Assembly (NCBI GenBank): GCA_001510575.1
Contig: LNGK01000006.1
Coordinates: 1,049,565 to 1,113,564, forward strand
From: Knoxdaviesia capensis
Lineage: Eukaryota > Ascomycota > Sordariomycetes > Microascales > Gondwanamycetaceae
DNA length: 64,000 nucleotides
Direction of reading: 5' to 3'
The stretch's first letter is position 1. Each line of letters starts with the position of its first letter. The position numbers and the translations under genes were made by a program. Below the pieces are notes generated by a model, which was given only the letters and a program-made list of their open reading frames with translations, did no database searches and was not told where the DNA came from. Shown here in pieces: positions 22,967 through 34,470 of this stretch.

Positions 22967-24898
22967 ATGGCTGACCTCCAGGGCCGCCGGGTCTTCAAGG
23001 TCTTCAACCAAGACTTCGTCGTCGACGAGCGCTACACCGTGACAAAAGAGCTCGGCCAGGGTGCTTATGGAATTGTTTGGTATGGCTTTTCTTCTTTGCG
23101 ACCCCTCATTCATCCGTCTCATTGATCTCTCTCGTGCCTTCCTTGCATGTCCCCGTCGTTCCTTCTCTGGTGTTCCGCTGGTAGTCTGCGCAACTCAAAA
23201 CCCTATCCCTAAACCTTATGTCTCGCCTGCTTTTCTTCCCCTATATCACAATGCAACTCTTGATTGCTTTATTCAAGACATCAATATGAGAACTGGAATG
23301 TGATCTCCCCTCAATATACGGCGGATTGCCCCCACTCCAATTGTGCTGTGCTAAGGCGACTGTGTCTTCGTGGCCACATGCTTCCTATGCTCACCTAGCC
23401 AGTGCCATTCCACCACCCCCGGAGACATTTTATAGAGGCTCCGCCCACAAAATATGCCGATCTATATGCATGCCGCACTGGCCCTATTCTTGCTAACCAC
23501 ACGTGCATCCATATAGCGCTGCTGTCAACAACCAGACCAGTGAGGGCGTCGCCATCAAGAAGGTCACCAATGTCTTCAGCAAGAAGATTCTTGCCAAGCG
23601 CGCCCTGCGCGAGATCAAGCTGCTCCAGCACTTCCGCGGCCATCGTAACGTAAGAACTGGCCATGTTTTGCGACCGTTTCCTTAACACGGCCGCCCTATT
23701 AACATGCAATGACACCCGCCACATAGATCACCTGCCTGTATGATATGGACATCCCGCGGCCTGACAACTTCAACGAGACCTACCTCTACGAAGGTAAGAC
23801 CTCCTTCTGTTCTCCATAAGGGACACTTCCCACGCCAGTTTTGTGTAATCTCGCGAGAATTCTAACCCTCTCAATCTCTCACACAGAGCTCATGGAGTGC
23901 GATCTTGCCGCCATCATCCGCTCCGGCCAGACTCTTACCGACGCCCATTTCCAGTCCTTCATCTACCAGATCCTGTGCGGCCTGAAGTACATCCATTCGG
24001 CCAACGTGCTCCACCGTGATCTCAAGCCCGGCAACCTGCTGGTTAACGCCGACTGCGAGCTGAAGATATGCGACTTTGGTCTCGCCCGTGGCTTCTCGGT
24101 CGACCCCGAGGAGAACGCTGGCTTCATGACCGAGTACGTCGCCACTCGCTGGTACCGTGCCCCGGAAATCATGCTCAGCTTCCAAAGCTACACCAAAGCT
24201 AGTAAGTAGTTGTTCGTCTCAGCCACGCATCAATTCTCGAACTGACATATCCCTCACAAATGACAGTTGACGTCTGGTCGGTCGGATGCATTCTCGCCGA
24301 ACTCCTCGGCGGCCGCCCCTTCTTCAAGGGCCGCGACTATGTCGACCAGCTCAACCAGATCCTCCACATTCTCGGCACTCCCAACGAGGAGACTCTCTCG
24401 CGCATTGGCTCCAACCGTGCCCAAGAATACGTCCGCAACCTCCCGTTCATGCCGAAGAAGCCGTCGCCGTCGCTATTCCCCCACGCCAACCCGGACGCCC
24501 TGGACCTCATGGACCGCATGCTGGCCTTCGACCCCAGCCGCCGCATCACCGTCGAGGAGGCGCTCGAGCACCCGTACCTGCAGATCTGGCACGACGCCTC
24601 GGACGAGCCCGACTGCCCGGCCACCTTCAACTTCGACTTTGAGGTTGTCGAGGACGTTGGCGAGATGCGCAAGATGATTCTGGACGAGGTGTACCGCTTC
24701 CGCCAGCTCGTCCGCCAGGTCCCTGGCAGCGATGTCCACGGCGCTGGTGTCCCGGGCCTGGGTAACCCCCAGCCCGTGCCCATGCCGCAGGCCGGTGGCC
24801 AGTGGACCGCGGAGGACCCCCGCCCGCAGGAATACCTCGGCCATCCGGGCAGTCTGGAGGCCGATCTTGCCAGCGGCCTGGACGCCACCCGGAGATGA
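22967..24898 (+). CDS. slt2: cell-wall-integrity MAP kinase, Slt2/MpkA/Mgv1 type
   Basis: 419-residue Ser/Thr kinase ending the Pkc1-Bck1-Mkk cell-wall-integrity cascade. Exons: 22967-23079, 23517-23649, 23727-23793, 23887-24201, 24267-24898; each junction keeps GT..AG and frame. The first intron is long (437 bases). Seen: Gly loop GQGAYG (30-35), ATP lysine AIKK (Lys52), HRDLKPGN (147-154), DFG (167-169) and the activation loop GFMTEYVATRWYRAPE with the dual phosphorylation motif TEY (186-188), which defines ERK/Slt2-class kinases. The ELMECDLAAIIRSGQ and GFSVDPEENAGFMTEY segments are typical of Slt2, not of Fus3 or Hog1 (TGY). The C-terminal tail is Gly/Pro/Gln-rich, as in mould orthologues. 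Confidence 0.96.
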
Positions 24899-25170
24899 GC
24901 AACCCAAAGTCTCAAAAGACTTGTGTTTTGTGTGCCATGCTGGATGGACCCTTTCAATTTTTGATCTATTGACAGCTCGATTTCGCTCTTCTCTTTCCCT
25001 CCCCTCTGGTTTCTAGTGTAGCACCGGCATCATTTTCCCGACTGTATGCCCTTATAACATCCCCCAATTCTCCAAATCTCTTCATTTCCCCTATTTCTTG
25101 TGTGTTTCTCCCCCTCATCAGCTTTTTATGACGCGTTCATTACGGCTCGTATTCAAGCAGTTCAGTTCAA

Positions 25171-25197
25171 CCCCCCCCCCCCCCCCCNCCCCCCCCC
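25171..25197 (+). repeat. poly-C run with one N
   Basis: Cytosine homopolymer with an N at 25188; its true length is unknown. Likely a sequencing/assembly limit. Confidence 0.95.
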
Positions 25198-25522
25198 TAT
25201 GTTGCGTCATTTTGACTTTCTTTTTGTTTGCCCTTGAGTTGCTTTTTACCCTTTTTTTGACTATCGGTTGCGCTTTGCAGGCTTCTTCATGTTCCCCCAA
25301 TATCTCGCCCTCACTCACCCTCTTATTTTTTGGTTCCTCCTCCCGCCCAGAAAGACACGATGACTCCTCTAAAAAGCGCTGGAGTTGCATAATTTTGTAC
25401 TTGTTAGTTGGTCTTTTTGAATACAGTGCCCGTTACTATAAACTGCCTGCTCATGTCCTCTATGACTGTTGAGCCGAGTCTGTAGAACTGGAAGCCGGGG
25501 CAAGACGGAGGACTGTGTCTGC

Positions 25523-25530
25523 AACCCTAA
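25523..25530 (-). promoter_or_regulatory. AACCCTAA telobox-like element
   Basis: Lies 157 bases upstream of the dynactin p25 ATG; a second partial box (TAACCCTTT) is at 25550-25558. Confidence 0.4.
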
Positions 25531-25686
25531 GAGTCGAAACAATAGGGTCTAACCCTTTCTCAGCGTGATACAGGCCGTATGTCTGCGTACAGCCTCACAG
25601 CTCATATGAGTTTCTGCATCAACCTCACCATTCTCCAGAAACGTCTCCCTGGACACAACTTCACACCCACCCAAAATCTGCCCAAC

Positions 25687-25948
25687 ATGTCAAGAAGGCA
25701 GGTAAAAGGAGAATACATCGAGACGGTAAGTTGAGTTTTCCCCCCCCCTCTCTTGCGTGTCGCGACGGCATGTACGTTAGTTCTTTTGTAAGTTAAGGGG
25801 CTCATCTAACGAACAACACACACGCCAGGACGCCGGCAACAAGGTGGCGCGCAAGGCGACGCTGGTCGGCACGCAGAACATCATGTTGGGCGGCAAGACG
25901 GTGATCCAGCCGGAGGCGATGGTGCGGGGGGATCTGGTGCGCACGGTG

Positions 25949-25982
<34 letters not shown>

Positions 25983-26539
25983 GGGCGGGTGGTGGCGCGG
26001 CGGGTGGATCGGGCGGGTCGGCGCCGGCGAGTAATACGGCGGTTACGATTGGGCGGTACTGCTTTTTGAGTCGTGGGTGTATTCTGCGGCCGCCGGGGCG
26101 GTTGTATAAGGGGTGCGTGCCTTCTCTCTCTCTCTCTCTCTCTCTCTCTACAGACTTTGCACACACACACACACCCCCCCAAACCCAAACGACAGAAACC
26201 TAACAACCCCCCACCACCCGCAGGATCTACACCTACATGCCGCTCCGCATGGGCGACAACGTGTTCGTCGGCCAGTACACGGTCGTGCAGGCGGCGTCGA
26301 TCGGCAGCCACGTGCACATCGGCCACCACGCGGTGATCGGCGAGCTCGCGATCATCAAGGACTACGTGCGCGTGCTGGACGGCACGGTCGTGCCGCCGAG
26401 CATGGTCATCCCGAGCTTCAGCGTGGTGGCGGGCGTGCCGGCGCGGGTCATCGGCGAGGTGCCCGAGGGCGCGCTGGAGGCGTTTGAGCTGAAGGAGGTG
26501 TACAAGACCGTCGGGAATGCGCCGGTGCGGGCGGAGTGA
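25687..26539 (+). CDS. dynactin subunit p25 (DCTN5)
   Basis: 212-residue pointed-end subunit of the dynactin complex, partner of cytoplasmic dynein in nuclear and vesicle movement. Exons 25687-25725 (13 codons, MSRRQVKGEYIET), 25829-26112 and 26224-26539; donors GTAAGT and GTGCGT, acceptors CCAG and GCAG. The body is a left-handed beta helix made of hexapeptide-like turns: KATLVGTQNIMLGGKTVIQPEAMVRGD, TIGRYCFLSRGCILRPP, IGHHAVIGELAIIKDYV, VIPSFSVVAGVPARVIGEVPE. A Ser/Ala/Gly-rich loop (residues about 50-75) expands the first half. The last intron holds CT and AC repeats. Length and motifs fit fungal p25, and the short first exon is the weakest part. Confidence 0.9.
26121..26176 (+). repeat. 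(CT)n then (AC)n repeat in the dynactin p25 intron
   Basis: About 14 CT units followed by an AC tract, inside intron 26113-26223. Confidence 0.9.
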
Positions 26540-26892
26540 CGGCGGCGATCCTGCACTTTGCCTTGCTTTGGTTTGATTTGATACCCGGGGGTTTTGTGAA
26601 GCACGAGGAAGCTGGTGTGTCCTTCTCTCTCTGTATTTTCGTGACTTTGTGTGTAAGCGTTACGAATTGAACTCTGTGATTAGGACCGCGGGAAGCGCGA
26701 CAGAAACTCGACGAGAGAATGGACAACTTGACGAATGCTTGGAATTTTTTTTAAAAAAATGCTACAGAAAGTCTAGCGATGCGTACGCCAACAGTGAGTG
26801 CGCGCAATACGACAATTAAGGACGACGAAAACAAATGCCCGAACAAAAACACCGGCCGTGGCCTCCACCGGTCGCGCCATCCACCCACGCCC
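26540..26892. other. intergenic between convergent genes
   Basis: Spacer of 353 bases between the stops of dynactin p25 and Rpa43; T/A runs at 26743-26757. Nothing else seen. Confidence 0.6.
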
Positions 26893-28761
26893 TCACGCCG
26901 AAATCGCAAAGCCCGACGGCGTCGCCGGCCTCGACCGCCGCCAATCGGCCTGCTTGGCGGAGGTATCCTGGACCATATCCTCGCGCACGCCGGTATCCGT
27001 CAGCGCAAAGGCGACGGCGGCGGAGCGCGCGCGCCCGCTGTTCGCCAGCCCGGCGCCAGACTCGCGGCGGCGCGCCGCCTCCCGCCGCATCTCCGCCGCG
27101 CGCAGGCCGGCCTCGTCGGCGTCCGTCAGCATGGTGCCCTCGATGCTGATGTAGCTGTGGTCGCCGCGCACGCCGACGTCGAAGCGGCGGATGCGGAACA
27201 GCAGCCGGCCGCGCACGCGCGCGCCGCGGGCGTCCGCCCAGTAGCCGCCGCCGGCGGCAAACAGCGCGTCGTCCTCGGCGAACGGGTCGTACGGCTTGCG
27301 CGGGCTGTGGTCGGTGGTGTCCTCGCCGCCGCCGCCGCCGCCGCCGCCGCCCATCACCACATCGCCGTCCTCGCCGACGGCCGCCCCGGCGGGGTCCAGG
27401 CTGAAGTGGAAGTCGTCGGCCTCCTCGACGGAGGCGAGCGGCTCGGGCGCCGCCTCGAACTCGGGGTCGTCCGGGTGGATGAAGCGCCAGTCGCGCGGGA
27501 GGCGCGCGGCCTCGATGCTGGCGTTGAACTTGCCCCAGCACAGCAGGCCGACGGCGCCGTCGTTCTGCAGGATCACGGCGCCCTCCATCCACGCGCCGAC
27601 CTGCGGGGTGAACAGGTCGAAGTCGGCCGACACCCAGCCGAAGCCGACGGCGAACTCGTCGCGCGACTTGAGGTTTGCCGGCGGGTCGACGGGGTCGACG
27701 GGGTCGTCATCGGTGGTGGTGGTGGTGGATGCGGCGGCGGCGGCGGCGCGCCGCGGGGAGCTGGTGACCTGCACGTCGTGGAAGGCAAGCAGCACGCCAT
27801 GGTAGGCCGGGTTGTAGCGGTTGAGCAGCGGCTTGAGCAGCTGCTCGGCGGCGGCGGCGCGGGGCCTGTCGAAGCCGACGGGGAAGATGGGGAGGTACTG
27901 CGACACGCGCTGCGTGAACAGCGGGAACGAGACGTCGGCCGGCGCGTGCGTGGGGATGTAGGTGTCGGACGACGGCGACAGCGTGGCCACCGACGTGTTG
28001 GCCGGCTTCCGCGGCACGTTGGCGGACTTGGGCTTGGACTTCTTCGGCGCGGTGGGTTGACTCGAAGACACCTTGATCTGGGATGCCGACGACGACGACA
28101 CCTTCTCCACGGCGGCCGGCTCGGCGTCGCTGTCTTCGATGAACTCCGACGACTTGAATTTGGAGATCGACGCCTGTGACGACGGCGCTGCGCGGTCCTT
28201 CGGCGGCCCGCGGATAGCCAGCTCGGCCTCCAGCTGCGAGCTCGAATCCTTCAGCGCCTTCGCCATCTTGCTGCTGGCCTTCTTCTTCTGCTTCTTCTCC
28301 TTGGCGCCGTTAGCCTCGCCGTTTACCACCGGGACCGCTGCGGTGGTGCCCAGCTCCTCCGACGGCGGGCGGGCCGCGCCGTGGCGGTCCTTGTGCTTGT
28401 GCTTGCTGTGTTTCTTCGTCGCCGCGGCCTCCGGCAGGCTGGACTCCGGGATGATGTCGGGCTGGCTGCCAGCCAGATGGCTCTTGTCCTTCCTGTGGCG
28501 GGGCGGTTTCGCGCCGTCGTCCGGGGTCGCCGCCGCCTGGCTGCTCTCGGGGACCTCAACCACGGCGTCTCCGGCCGCGGTCTTGTCTTTCCGCTTCGAC
28601 TTCTTCCTGTCCTTCTTGTGCTTGTGCTCGCCGGCGGGGAGGTCGGCGGCGGCAGCGGCAGCGGCGGCGTCAACGTCGTGGGTGCGCTTCTTGCGCGGCG
28701 AGGCGTCGCCGGCCTCGACTATGTCGTCGTCGCGGGAGCGTTTCTTTTCGGACTTGCCCAT
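26893..28761 (-). CDS. rpa43: RNA polymerase I subunit Rpa43
   Basis: 622 residues, no intron seen. Rpa43 pairs with Rpa14 to form the stalk of nucleolar RNA polymerase I and binds Rrn3. The ATG at 28761 (MGKSEKKRSRDDD) is preferred; the frame stays open 42 codons further up but reads as leader. Residues 1-255 are Lys/Ala/Ser-rich and low-complexity with many nuclear-localisation-like basic runs. The conserved part starts at about 278: SFPLFTQRVSQYLPIFPVGFDRP, RYNPAYHGVLLAFHDVQV, then VSADFDLFTPQVGAWMEGAV and GAVGLLCWGKFNASIEAARLP (an S1/OB-like fold), and near 536 SYISIEGTMLTDADE. Extra Ala, Thr/Asp and Gly tracts interrupt the domain, making it longer than yeast Rpa43 (326 residues). Long open frames on the other strand are composition shadows. 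Confidence 0.85.
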   Translation of the reverse strand: MGKSEKKRSRDDDIVEAGDASPRKKRTHDVDAAAAAAAADLPAGEHKHKKDRKKSKRKDKTAAGDAVVEVPESSQAAATPDDGAKPPRHRKDKSHLAGSQPDIIPESSLPEAAATKKHSKHKHKDRHGAARPPSEELGTTAAVPVVNGEANGAKEKKQKKKASSKMAKALKDSSSQLEAELAIRGPPKDRAAPSSQASISKFKSSEFIEDSDAEPAAVEKVSSSSASQIKVSSSQPTAPKKSKPKSANVPRKPANTSVATLSPSSDTYIPTHAPADVSFPLFTQRVSQYLPIFPVGFDRPRAAAAEQLLKPLLNRYNPAYHGVLLAFHDVQVTSSPRRAAAAAASTTTTTDDDPVDPVDPPANLKSRDEFAVGFGWVSADFDLFTPQVGAWMEGAVILQNDGAVGLLCWGKFNASIEAARLPRDWRFIHPDDPEFEAAPEPLASVEEADDFHFSLDPAGAAVGEDGDVVMGGGGGGGGGEDTTDHSPRKPYDPFAEDDALFAAGGGYWADARGARVRGRLLFRIRRFDVGVRGDHSYISIEGTMLTDADEAGLRAAEMRREAARRRESGAGLANSGRARSAAVAFALTDTGVREDMVQDTSAKQADWRRSRPATPSGFAISA

Positions 28762-29134
28762 GATGAGGGTTGTGTTTGAGGTGTTCGTGGTCGGAGACGT
28801 GGAGGACGGTTGTCGGGGTGTGTTTGCGTCTGCTAAATTGGGATCAGGACTCTCGTCGCTGGGGAAGTTGACCCTATGACCCACCACGCTAATTGAAAGG
28901 TTTCACTCGGTAGAAAATCAGTCGGCCTTGGGAGGAATTCGTGGGAGTGCAACAACAAACGTAGGCGATGATGAGCCAAAAGAATCTCAAATCTCAATCG
29001 CAAAAAAAAAGAAATTGGCAGAAAAAAGTTTATCAAAAATCTCGACACACAAAATTCAGGTTCACCGCTTTGGAAGGTTAAGTGGGGAACTCGGCTGTAA
29101 AGGGACCAGCGGTTGCCTTTATCTTATCAGGAGA

Positions 29135-29186
29135 CTTAGGGTTTGGTGCTTAGGGTATAGGGTTGGGATGCATTAGGGTATGGTTT
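29135..29186 (+). promoter_or_regulatory. cluster of TTAGGG-type boxes upstream of Rpa43
   Basis: ACTTAGGGTTTGG, CTTAGGGTATAGGGTTGGG and ATTAGGGTA within about 50 bases, some 370-430 bases upstream of the Rpa43 start. Telobox motifs are known in promoters of ribosome-related genes in fungi and plants; use here is inferred. Confidence 0.5.
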
Positions 29187-30172
29187 TGACTCCACCGAGA
29201 ATTTCTCGGCAGAACAACACTCCGGAGATTTCCAGAAGGATTTTCGCCCAGGCCGTAATTTCCATCCGCGATAAGACAACTGGGGGGACAGGATCCAAGA
29301 TCAGGCATGAACGTTTACTAATCGTTTTGAGGCTGAGAAGAGGATGAGAGTTTCTGTTACCCGAAGCATCAAGGTCTTCTAAGAAGAAGTCTGGAATTCT
29401 TCCTCCAAGCAAACAGAGCCCATTTCACCGTACCGAGACTTCTCAGCCAAGGCCGCGTCGCTAAAGTGGCCGGATCAAGAAGCAGGGCAAAAAAAAAAAA
29501 GAAAAAAAAGGGACACACAAGTGCTGGCATCACCAGATAAGCTCAGGGCGATCTGTGTTTAGTTACGGGGGCTTCCAGGCTTGGCAATCCGCTGGTGTCT
29601 TTCTTGGTACATGTAAGTGGTTTAGGGTGGACGTGGTCGCTGGACGACATGCCGTGTTCTTGGTGTGGCTTTGCAGAGACAAGGCGACGATGATATGGTG
29701 ATGATGCTCACTTACCACTACCAGAGATGAATGGACGTGTCTATGTCTGAGTACAGTACACACGGAAGCGTGGCCGGTGCTTCTCCCCGTTCACCGGTGC
29801 TAGAAGCCAGCCACCGATAGCACAGCCATTCCCATTCCCACTCACACCACCCCCCGCTCCCGGAACCCTTGTGCGCGGCGCAAGGCTTACGGGGGGGCAG
29901 CATCGTAATGACAACACACAATCGAGCGAAGGCGGGCGACAAACCACTGCTCTGGCGGCGACTTATCTCTTTCTATTACGTCTGGCTTTTATTTCGTTCC
30001 GGGGCGGTTCTGGGTGGGTCCACGCCCCAATCGTCGAGTTTTCAAATCCAAGATGCCAGCCAGGCTAAACCCAGCCGGGGAGAGGAGAAAATCTAGCATG
30101 GGCCGATCGAGATTGGCATGAGGACGAGAGTGGTCTCCTTCCCGGTCTTTATCAAAAAGAGGACACCGTTCG

Positions 30173-30191
30173 GAGAGAGAGAGAGAGAGAG
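30173..30191 (+). repeat. (GA)n microsatellite
   Basis: Nine GA units in intergenic DNA. Confidence 0.9.
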
Positions 30192-30415
30192 CTAGTGGTG
30201 GCTGTTCTTTGGCCGGTGATGGAAATGGGCCGGATATTGGATTATCGCGAGTTTTCGAGGGCTGTGCCTCTCTGTCGGAGCGGGACGATGTTTGTGTGCA
30301 ATTGCAGATTCCAGACACAGATGCCAGCCAGAACACGCCAACCTCCCGCTATCTGTGACTCGATCGTTTTACGACACGGGGACGGGGGCAAAAAAGAAAG
30401 AAAAGAAGGCAAAGG

Positions 30416-30430
30416 CCCCCCCCCCCCCCC
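30416..30430 (+). repeat. poly-C run
   Basis: Fifteen consecutive C; no N here. Confidence 0.9.
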
Positions 30431-30629
30431 GGCCGCGATGAAGTGAACCCAAGCCCAGCCCCAACCTTTCGATGCAACTCTACGATTTTGCGCGATACCT
30501 CGACTTTGTATGCCGCGGGCGTGCACTGCACAGGTACCCGCCGCGTTGTCTTGCATTGCATTCGGCTCTTCTCTGAGAGATGGTGGGGGTGCTGAAAAGA
30601 AACAACACCACGGTTGAGGTCAGAGCTTC

Positions 30630-30682
30630 TCTTCTCTCTCTCTCTCCCCCCCTCTCTCTCTCTGTGTGTGTGTGTGTGTGTG
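30630..30682 (+). repeat. CT tract followed by (GT)n
   Basis: Pyrimidine repeat with a short C run, passing directly into about 10 GT units. Confidence 0.9.
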
Positions 30683-32244
30683 CTGCTCTGTGTCTGATTT
30701 GATGTGATTCTGTGTCCGGAGAAAGCAGTCACACCTGCTTGTACGCCTTTGCTTCTGGCGTGTCTCTGTGTCGGACTTCTCCCTTATCTTTCCTCCCAGT
30801 CCATCATCATCCACCATGGATCATTCCCGGAGTCTTGCTCGTTCTTATCTCTATCTATCTCGACTCATGTACGTCGATTCGCCTCCACTCTATGTACATG
30901 TACTTCTGGATCCTCCATTCCGTCTTCCATGCTTCTTCTTTTTTCACATGCTCTGCCGGATATCACACGGCCCCTCTCTCCGCGTAACGTACTTTATACT
31001 TTATACTAGTCCCCCCCCCCTCAGGCACATAATCCACACCTGGACTCCCACAGTTGAATCCTCGAACCTTCTAGCTGCTGTCGGCATGTCCGTGTGCTTT
31101 CATCTGTCTGGTTTGCATCTGTGTTGCATTTCTTCGTGATGGCCCCCCGGACACACCGAAAATAACAAGAGCCAAAGACCGGTATAATCTGCGGACTTTC
31201 ATGCTATCTCTCCTCTGCACGGGGTTACGTCTTCCTTATCTCCGCCCACGTCTCGCTCTTCTTGGTCTTCCGCGGTGTTCGCGTTGGTATTTGTTATCAG
31301 ATATGTATCCGAGGGCTTGACCCGGAGGAATCTACTCCCCCAAGAAGCACACAACATAACGTATCCACCAATCCCATCTGGTTGACAGACAGTCAAGTCT
31401 CTCGGCTCCCACGAGGAAAGCTCACCCTCCCGGAGAGAGGTGTCCCAGCTCAGGTGGCGGTCAATGCCCGGCCATGTTTCTGCTCCTCCCACGCCGCTCC
31501 CAGGAAGCTCCCACGCATCCCACCATACACCCAGGCCATGAATAGACATCTGTACCAGTACCTCAAGCGCTAAGACACACACACACCGGATCCCCCTGGT
31601 ACAACAGCAGATCACCGTCCAATCTCTGGCCTTGGTTTCCTTGTTCTCTGTACCATTATCTATATCAGAGTACCACCGCACCAGGCCCGAACCTAATCCT
31701 CTTATCAATGGGCGGCGAGCTTTGAAACAGCCCGGACCACCTCATAGAGAGAGATCTGGGTGGGTTTGAATCTTTTTTTCTTTCTTTTTTTTTTTTCCTT
31801 TTTTCTTTCCGTGGGAGCGGAGAAAAGAACAGGGCCTCCTTGATAACGAACCGATTGATGTGCCGTAAGCAATCTCGTTACAGCATACCAATATCATCAT
31901 CATAGCGTAGTAGTAGCTGTAGCTGTAGCTCCCAGCCCGACCGAGCTTGTGCCTCTTTTTTCTCGTGCAGGTGCAAGTGCCCCCTGCCAATGTCGCGTGG
32001 CTGCTTGTGGGAGCTTTCTGGCTCTCGAAAAGTGCTGATAAGGGTCGCCGCTCCCACCTTGCGTGTAGCTCTCTTCGTCTCCTCCTCTCTTCTCTTTTCA
32101 CAACCCCTTCCTTGATGGCTTCCTATCCGTGATCCGTCTTCAACAGACCTCTCACTGTTCATCCGGTCGATCATATCATCCCGATCCTAACCACCCACCT
32201 CTATACCGAACACCAAAGCTTTGTCACCACCATCCACATTTGAA

Positions 32245-34145
32245 ATGGCGACCACGGAGCCTCCCAGCGAGGTCGTCGTCGGCCAGGACGAGGACCGCCT
32301 GGCACAGATGGGTTACAAGCAGGAGCTTCGTCGCGATTGGGGCCTGCTGCAGAATTTCGGCGTGTCTTTCTCTATCATTGTGAGTTCCCGCACTTTGGGC
32401 AGCGAGCTTCAGCTTGAGCCATTGTCGCATGTCTAACTGGCTTTATTTTATTTTATATAGAGCGTCATCACCGGTCTGACCACTCTATTTTCTTACGGTC
32501 TGAACACCGGTGGCCCGGCAGGTAAAGCGCCCCCCAGTCGCCGTCTACACGCGCAAAGCTCGCGCGAGCAAGAAACACACATGCAGTACTAACGCAAACC
32601 TCGCACTCCTCTCCCCCTCCCACAGTCATGTCCATCGGCTGGCTCGTTGTCGCCTGTCTCACCATGCTCGTCGCCACCGCCATGGCCGAAATCTGCTCGG
32701 CCCTGCCGACCAGCGGCGGTCCGTACTTCTGGGCCGCGTTGCTGGCGCCGCCCAAGTGGTCGCCGCTGCTGGCGTGGCTGACCGGCTGGTTCAACCTGCT
32801 GGGCCAGGTGGCCGTGACCACGGGCATCTCGTTCGGCCTGGCCAACCTGGTCGCAACCGCCGCCACCGTCAAGTTCCCGGACTACGAGCCGACGGCGGCG
32901 AAGACCATCGGCATCTACGCGGCCATCCTGGTGTCGCACGCCCTGGTCAACAGCTTCGGCGTGCACACGCTCAAGTACCTCAACAACCTGTCGATCCTGC
33001 TGCACTCGGCCGGCATCACCGCCATCTGCGTGTCGGTGCTCGCCAAGGCGCCGACCCACCAGCCGGCCTCCTTCGTGTTCGGCAAGTTCTACGACGGAAC
33101 CGGCATGGACGGCGCCGACGGCTGGTCGATCCGCTCGTCCAAGGCGTACGTGGTGTTCTGCGGCGCGCTGACCGCGCAGTTCACCATGACCGGCTACGAC
33201 GCGTCGGCCCATCTGGCCGAGGAGACCAAGAACGCCTCGTGGAGCGCGCCCATCGGCGTGGTCAGCAGCGTGGGGTTCTCGGCCGTGTTCGGATTCTTCG
33301 TGCTCATGTCGTTCCTGTTCTCCATCCAGGACTTTGAGACCACCCTCAACACCAAGTACGGCCAGCCCGTGCTGCAGATCTTTGTCGACTGCTTTGGCGA
33401 GAACGGCGCCGTGGCGCTGTTCACCGTCATCTGCGTGTGCGTGTGGCACTGCGGTCTGTTCAGCATGACGTCCAACTCGCGCATGATGTTCGCGTTTGCC
33501 CGTGACGGCGGAATCGTAAGTTGTTGAGTTTTTTGTTTTTGTTTCCTAGGGATCAAAAGAACTTTCAATGTCAGCAAGTGAGCCCGAACTAACCCGAACA
33601 CTCTGTCTCTATCATAGCACCCCGTCTTCCACCATGTCGACAAGCGCTTCAAGGCGCCCATCCGAACCATCTGGCTCGCAGCCTTCCTCTCGTTTATCCT
33701 GGCGCTGCCCTCCCTCGGCTCCGACGTCGCCTACGCCGCCGCCACGTCGATCGCCACGATCGGCCTGTACATCTCGTACGGCCTGCCGATGCTGATTGGG
33801 CTGATCTGGAAGGACGACTTCAACCGCATGAAGGGCCCGTTCAACCTGGGCATGTTCTCGCGGCCGATCGCGCTCGGCGCGGTGCTGTGGATCTGCTGCA
33901 TCACCATTGTGTTCTGCCTGCCCACGGCCAACCCGGTCAGCGACCAGTCGTTCAACTACACCGTCGTGGCGGTCGGCATCATCGCGCTGGGCAGCATGAG
34001 CGTGTGGCTGGTGACGGCGCGCCACTGGTTCACCGGCCCCGGCGCCGAGGTGCAGGAGGCGATGCGCAAGGGCGTCAACACGATCGACCCGCTGATAGAT
34101 ACTCCGGGAAAGGTCATTGAGGAGACCACCACCGAGAAGAGCTGA
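32245..34145 (+). CDS. amino-acid/GABA/choline-type permease (APC superfamily)
   Basis: 537-residue plasma-membrane transporter, most like the fungal Uga4/Hnm1 (ACT) group. Exons 32245-32379, 32461-32521, 32626-33515, 33618-34145; all introns GT..AG and frame-true. A hydrophilic N-terminus (EDRLAQMGYKQELRRDWGLL) is the family signature before helix 1. About 12 hydrophobic helices follow. Key motifs: TSGGPYFWAALLAPPKW (helix 3 entry), FTMTGYDASAHLAEETKNA (helix 6 to loop, strongly conserved) and SNSRMMFAFARDGGI-HPVFHHVDKRFKAPIRTIW. The tail ends ETTTEKS in the cytosol, with lysines that could be ubiquitylated as in known permeases. Substrate could be GABA, another amino acid, choline or a polyamine, and sequence reading alone cannot choose. 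Confidence 0.9.
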
Positions 34146-34418
34146 GCGGTGGTAATATCATTGTGTGCTTGCTTTCTCCGGGGGAGAGGAGACGTAATGT
34201 CTGGTGCTGACGTGGTGGGTGGTATCATTTTGCATACATGATACATGTTTCTTGATACCCGGTTCTGAGTTTAGCAGTGATAATGGGGTGGTGCAGATAA
34301 CTGAATAATATACATTCTGGACGAGTCTTTTCTTGAGACTGGTGATTGATCATTGAGAAAAGCGTTCGTGATTCGGACCCAAAGGACGAGACGATCTCAA
34401 AGCTGGGGTTTTAGAAAG

Positions 34419-34470
34419 CTTAGGGTTGTTGTTATTTAGGGTTTGGCAGTTAGGGTTAGTGGCCAGGGTT
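34419..34470 (+). promoter_or_regulatory. cluster of TTAGGGTT telobox-like elements
   Basis: CTTAGGGTTG, TTTAGGGTTTGG, GTTAGGGTTAG and CCAGGGTTG within 52 bases, about 275 bases downstream of the permease stop. Confidence 0.5.

Larger units (their letters stand above)
24899..25686. other. intergenic; contains an N-interrupted poly-C run
   Basis: Spacer between the kinase and dynactin p25. CT/T-rich, with a 27-base C run holding one undetermined base, and an AACCCTAA box at 25523-25530. Confidence 0.6.
28762..32244. other. 3.5-kb divergent spacer, no supported gene
   Basis: Upstream of Rpa43 (-) and the permease (+). Holds three telomere-like boxes at 29135-29186, A-rich runs 29487-29512, (GA)n 30173-30191, poly-C 30416-30430 and 31011-31020, and CT/GT repeats 30630-30682. 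From about 32080 it becomes the pyrimidine-rich leader of the permease. No domain-bearing ORF. Confidence 0.6.

Noticed and set aside
26779..28879. Long + frames (466 and 268 codons) opposite Rpa43
   Set aside because: They mirror a GC-rich minus-strand gene with recognised Rpa43 motifs; the translations are Arg/Ala/Gly/Val-rich without domains.
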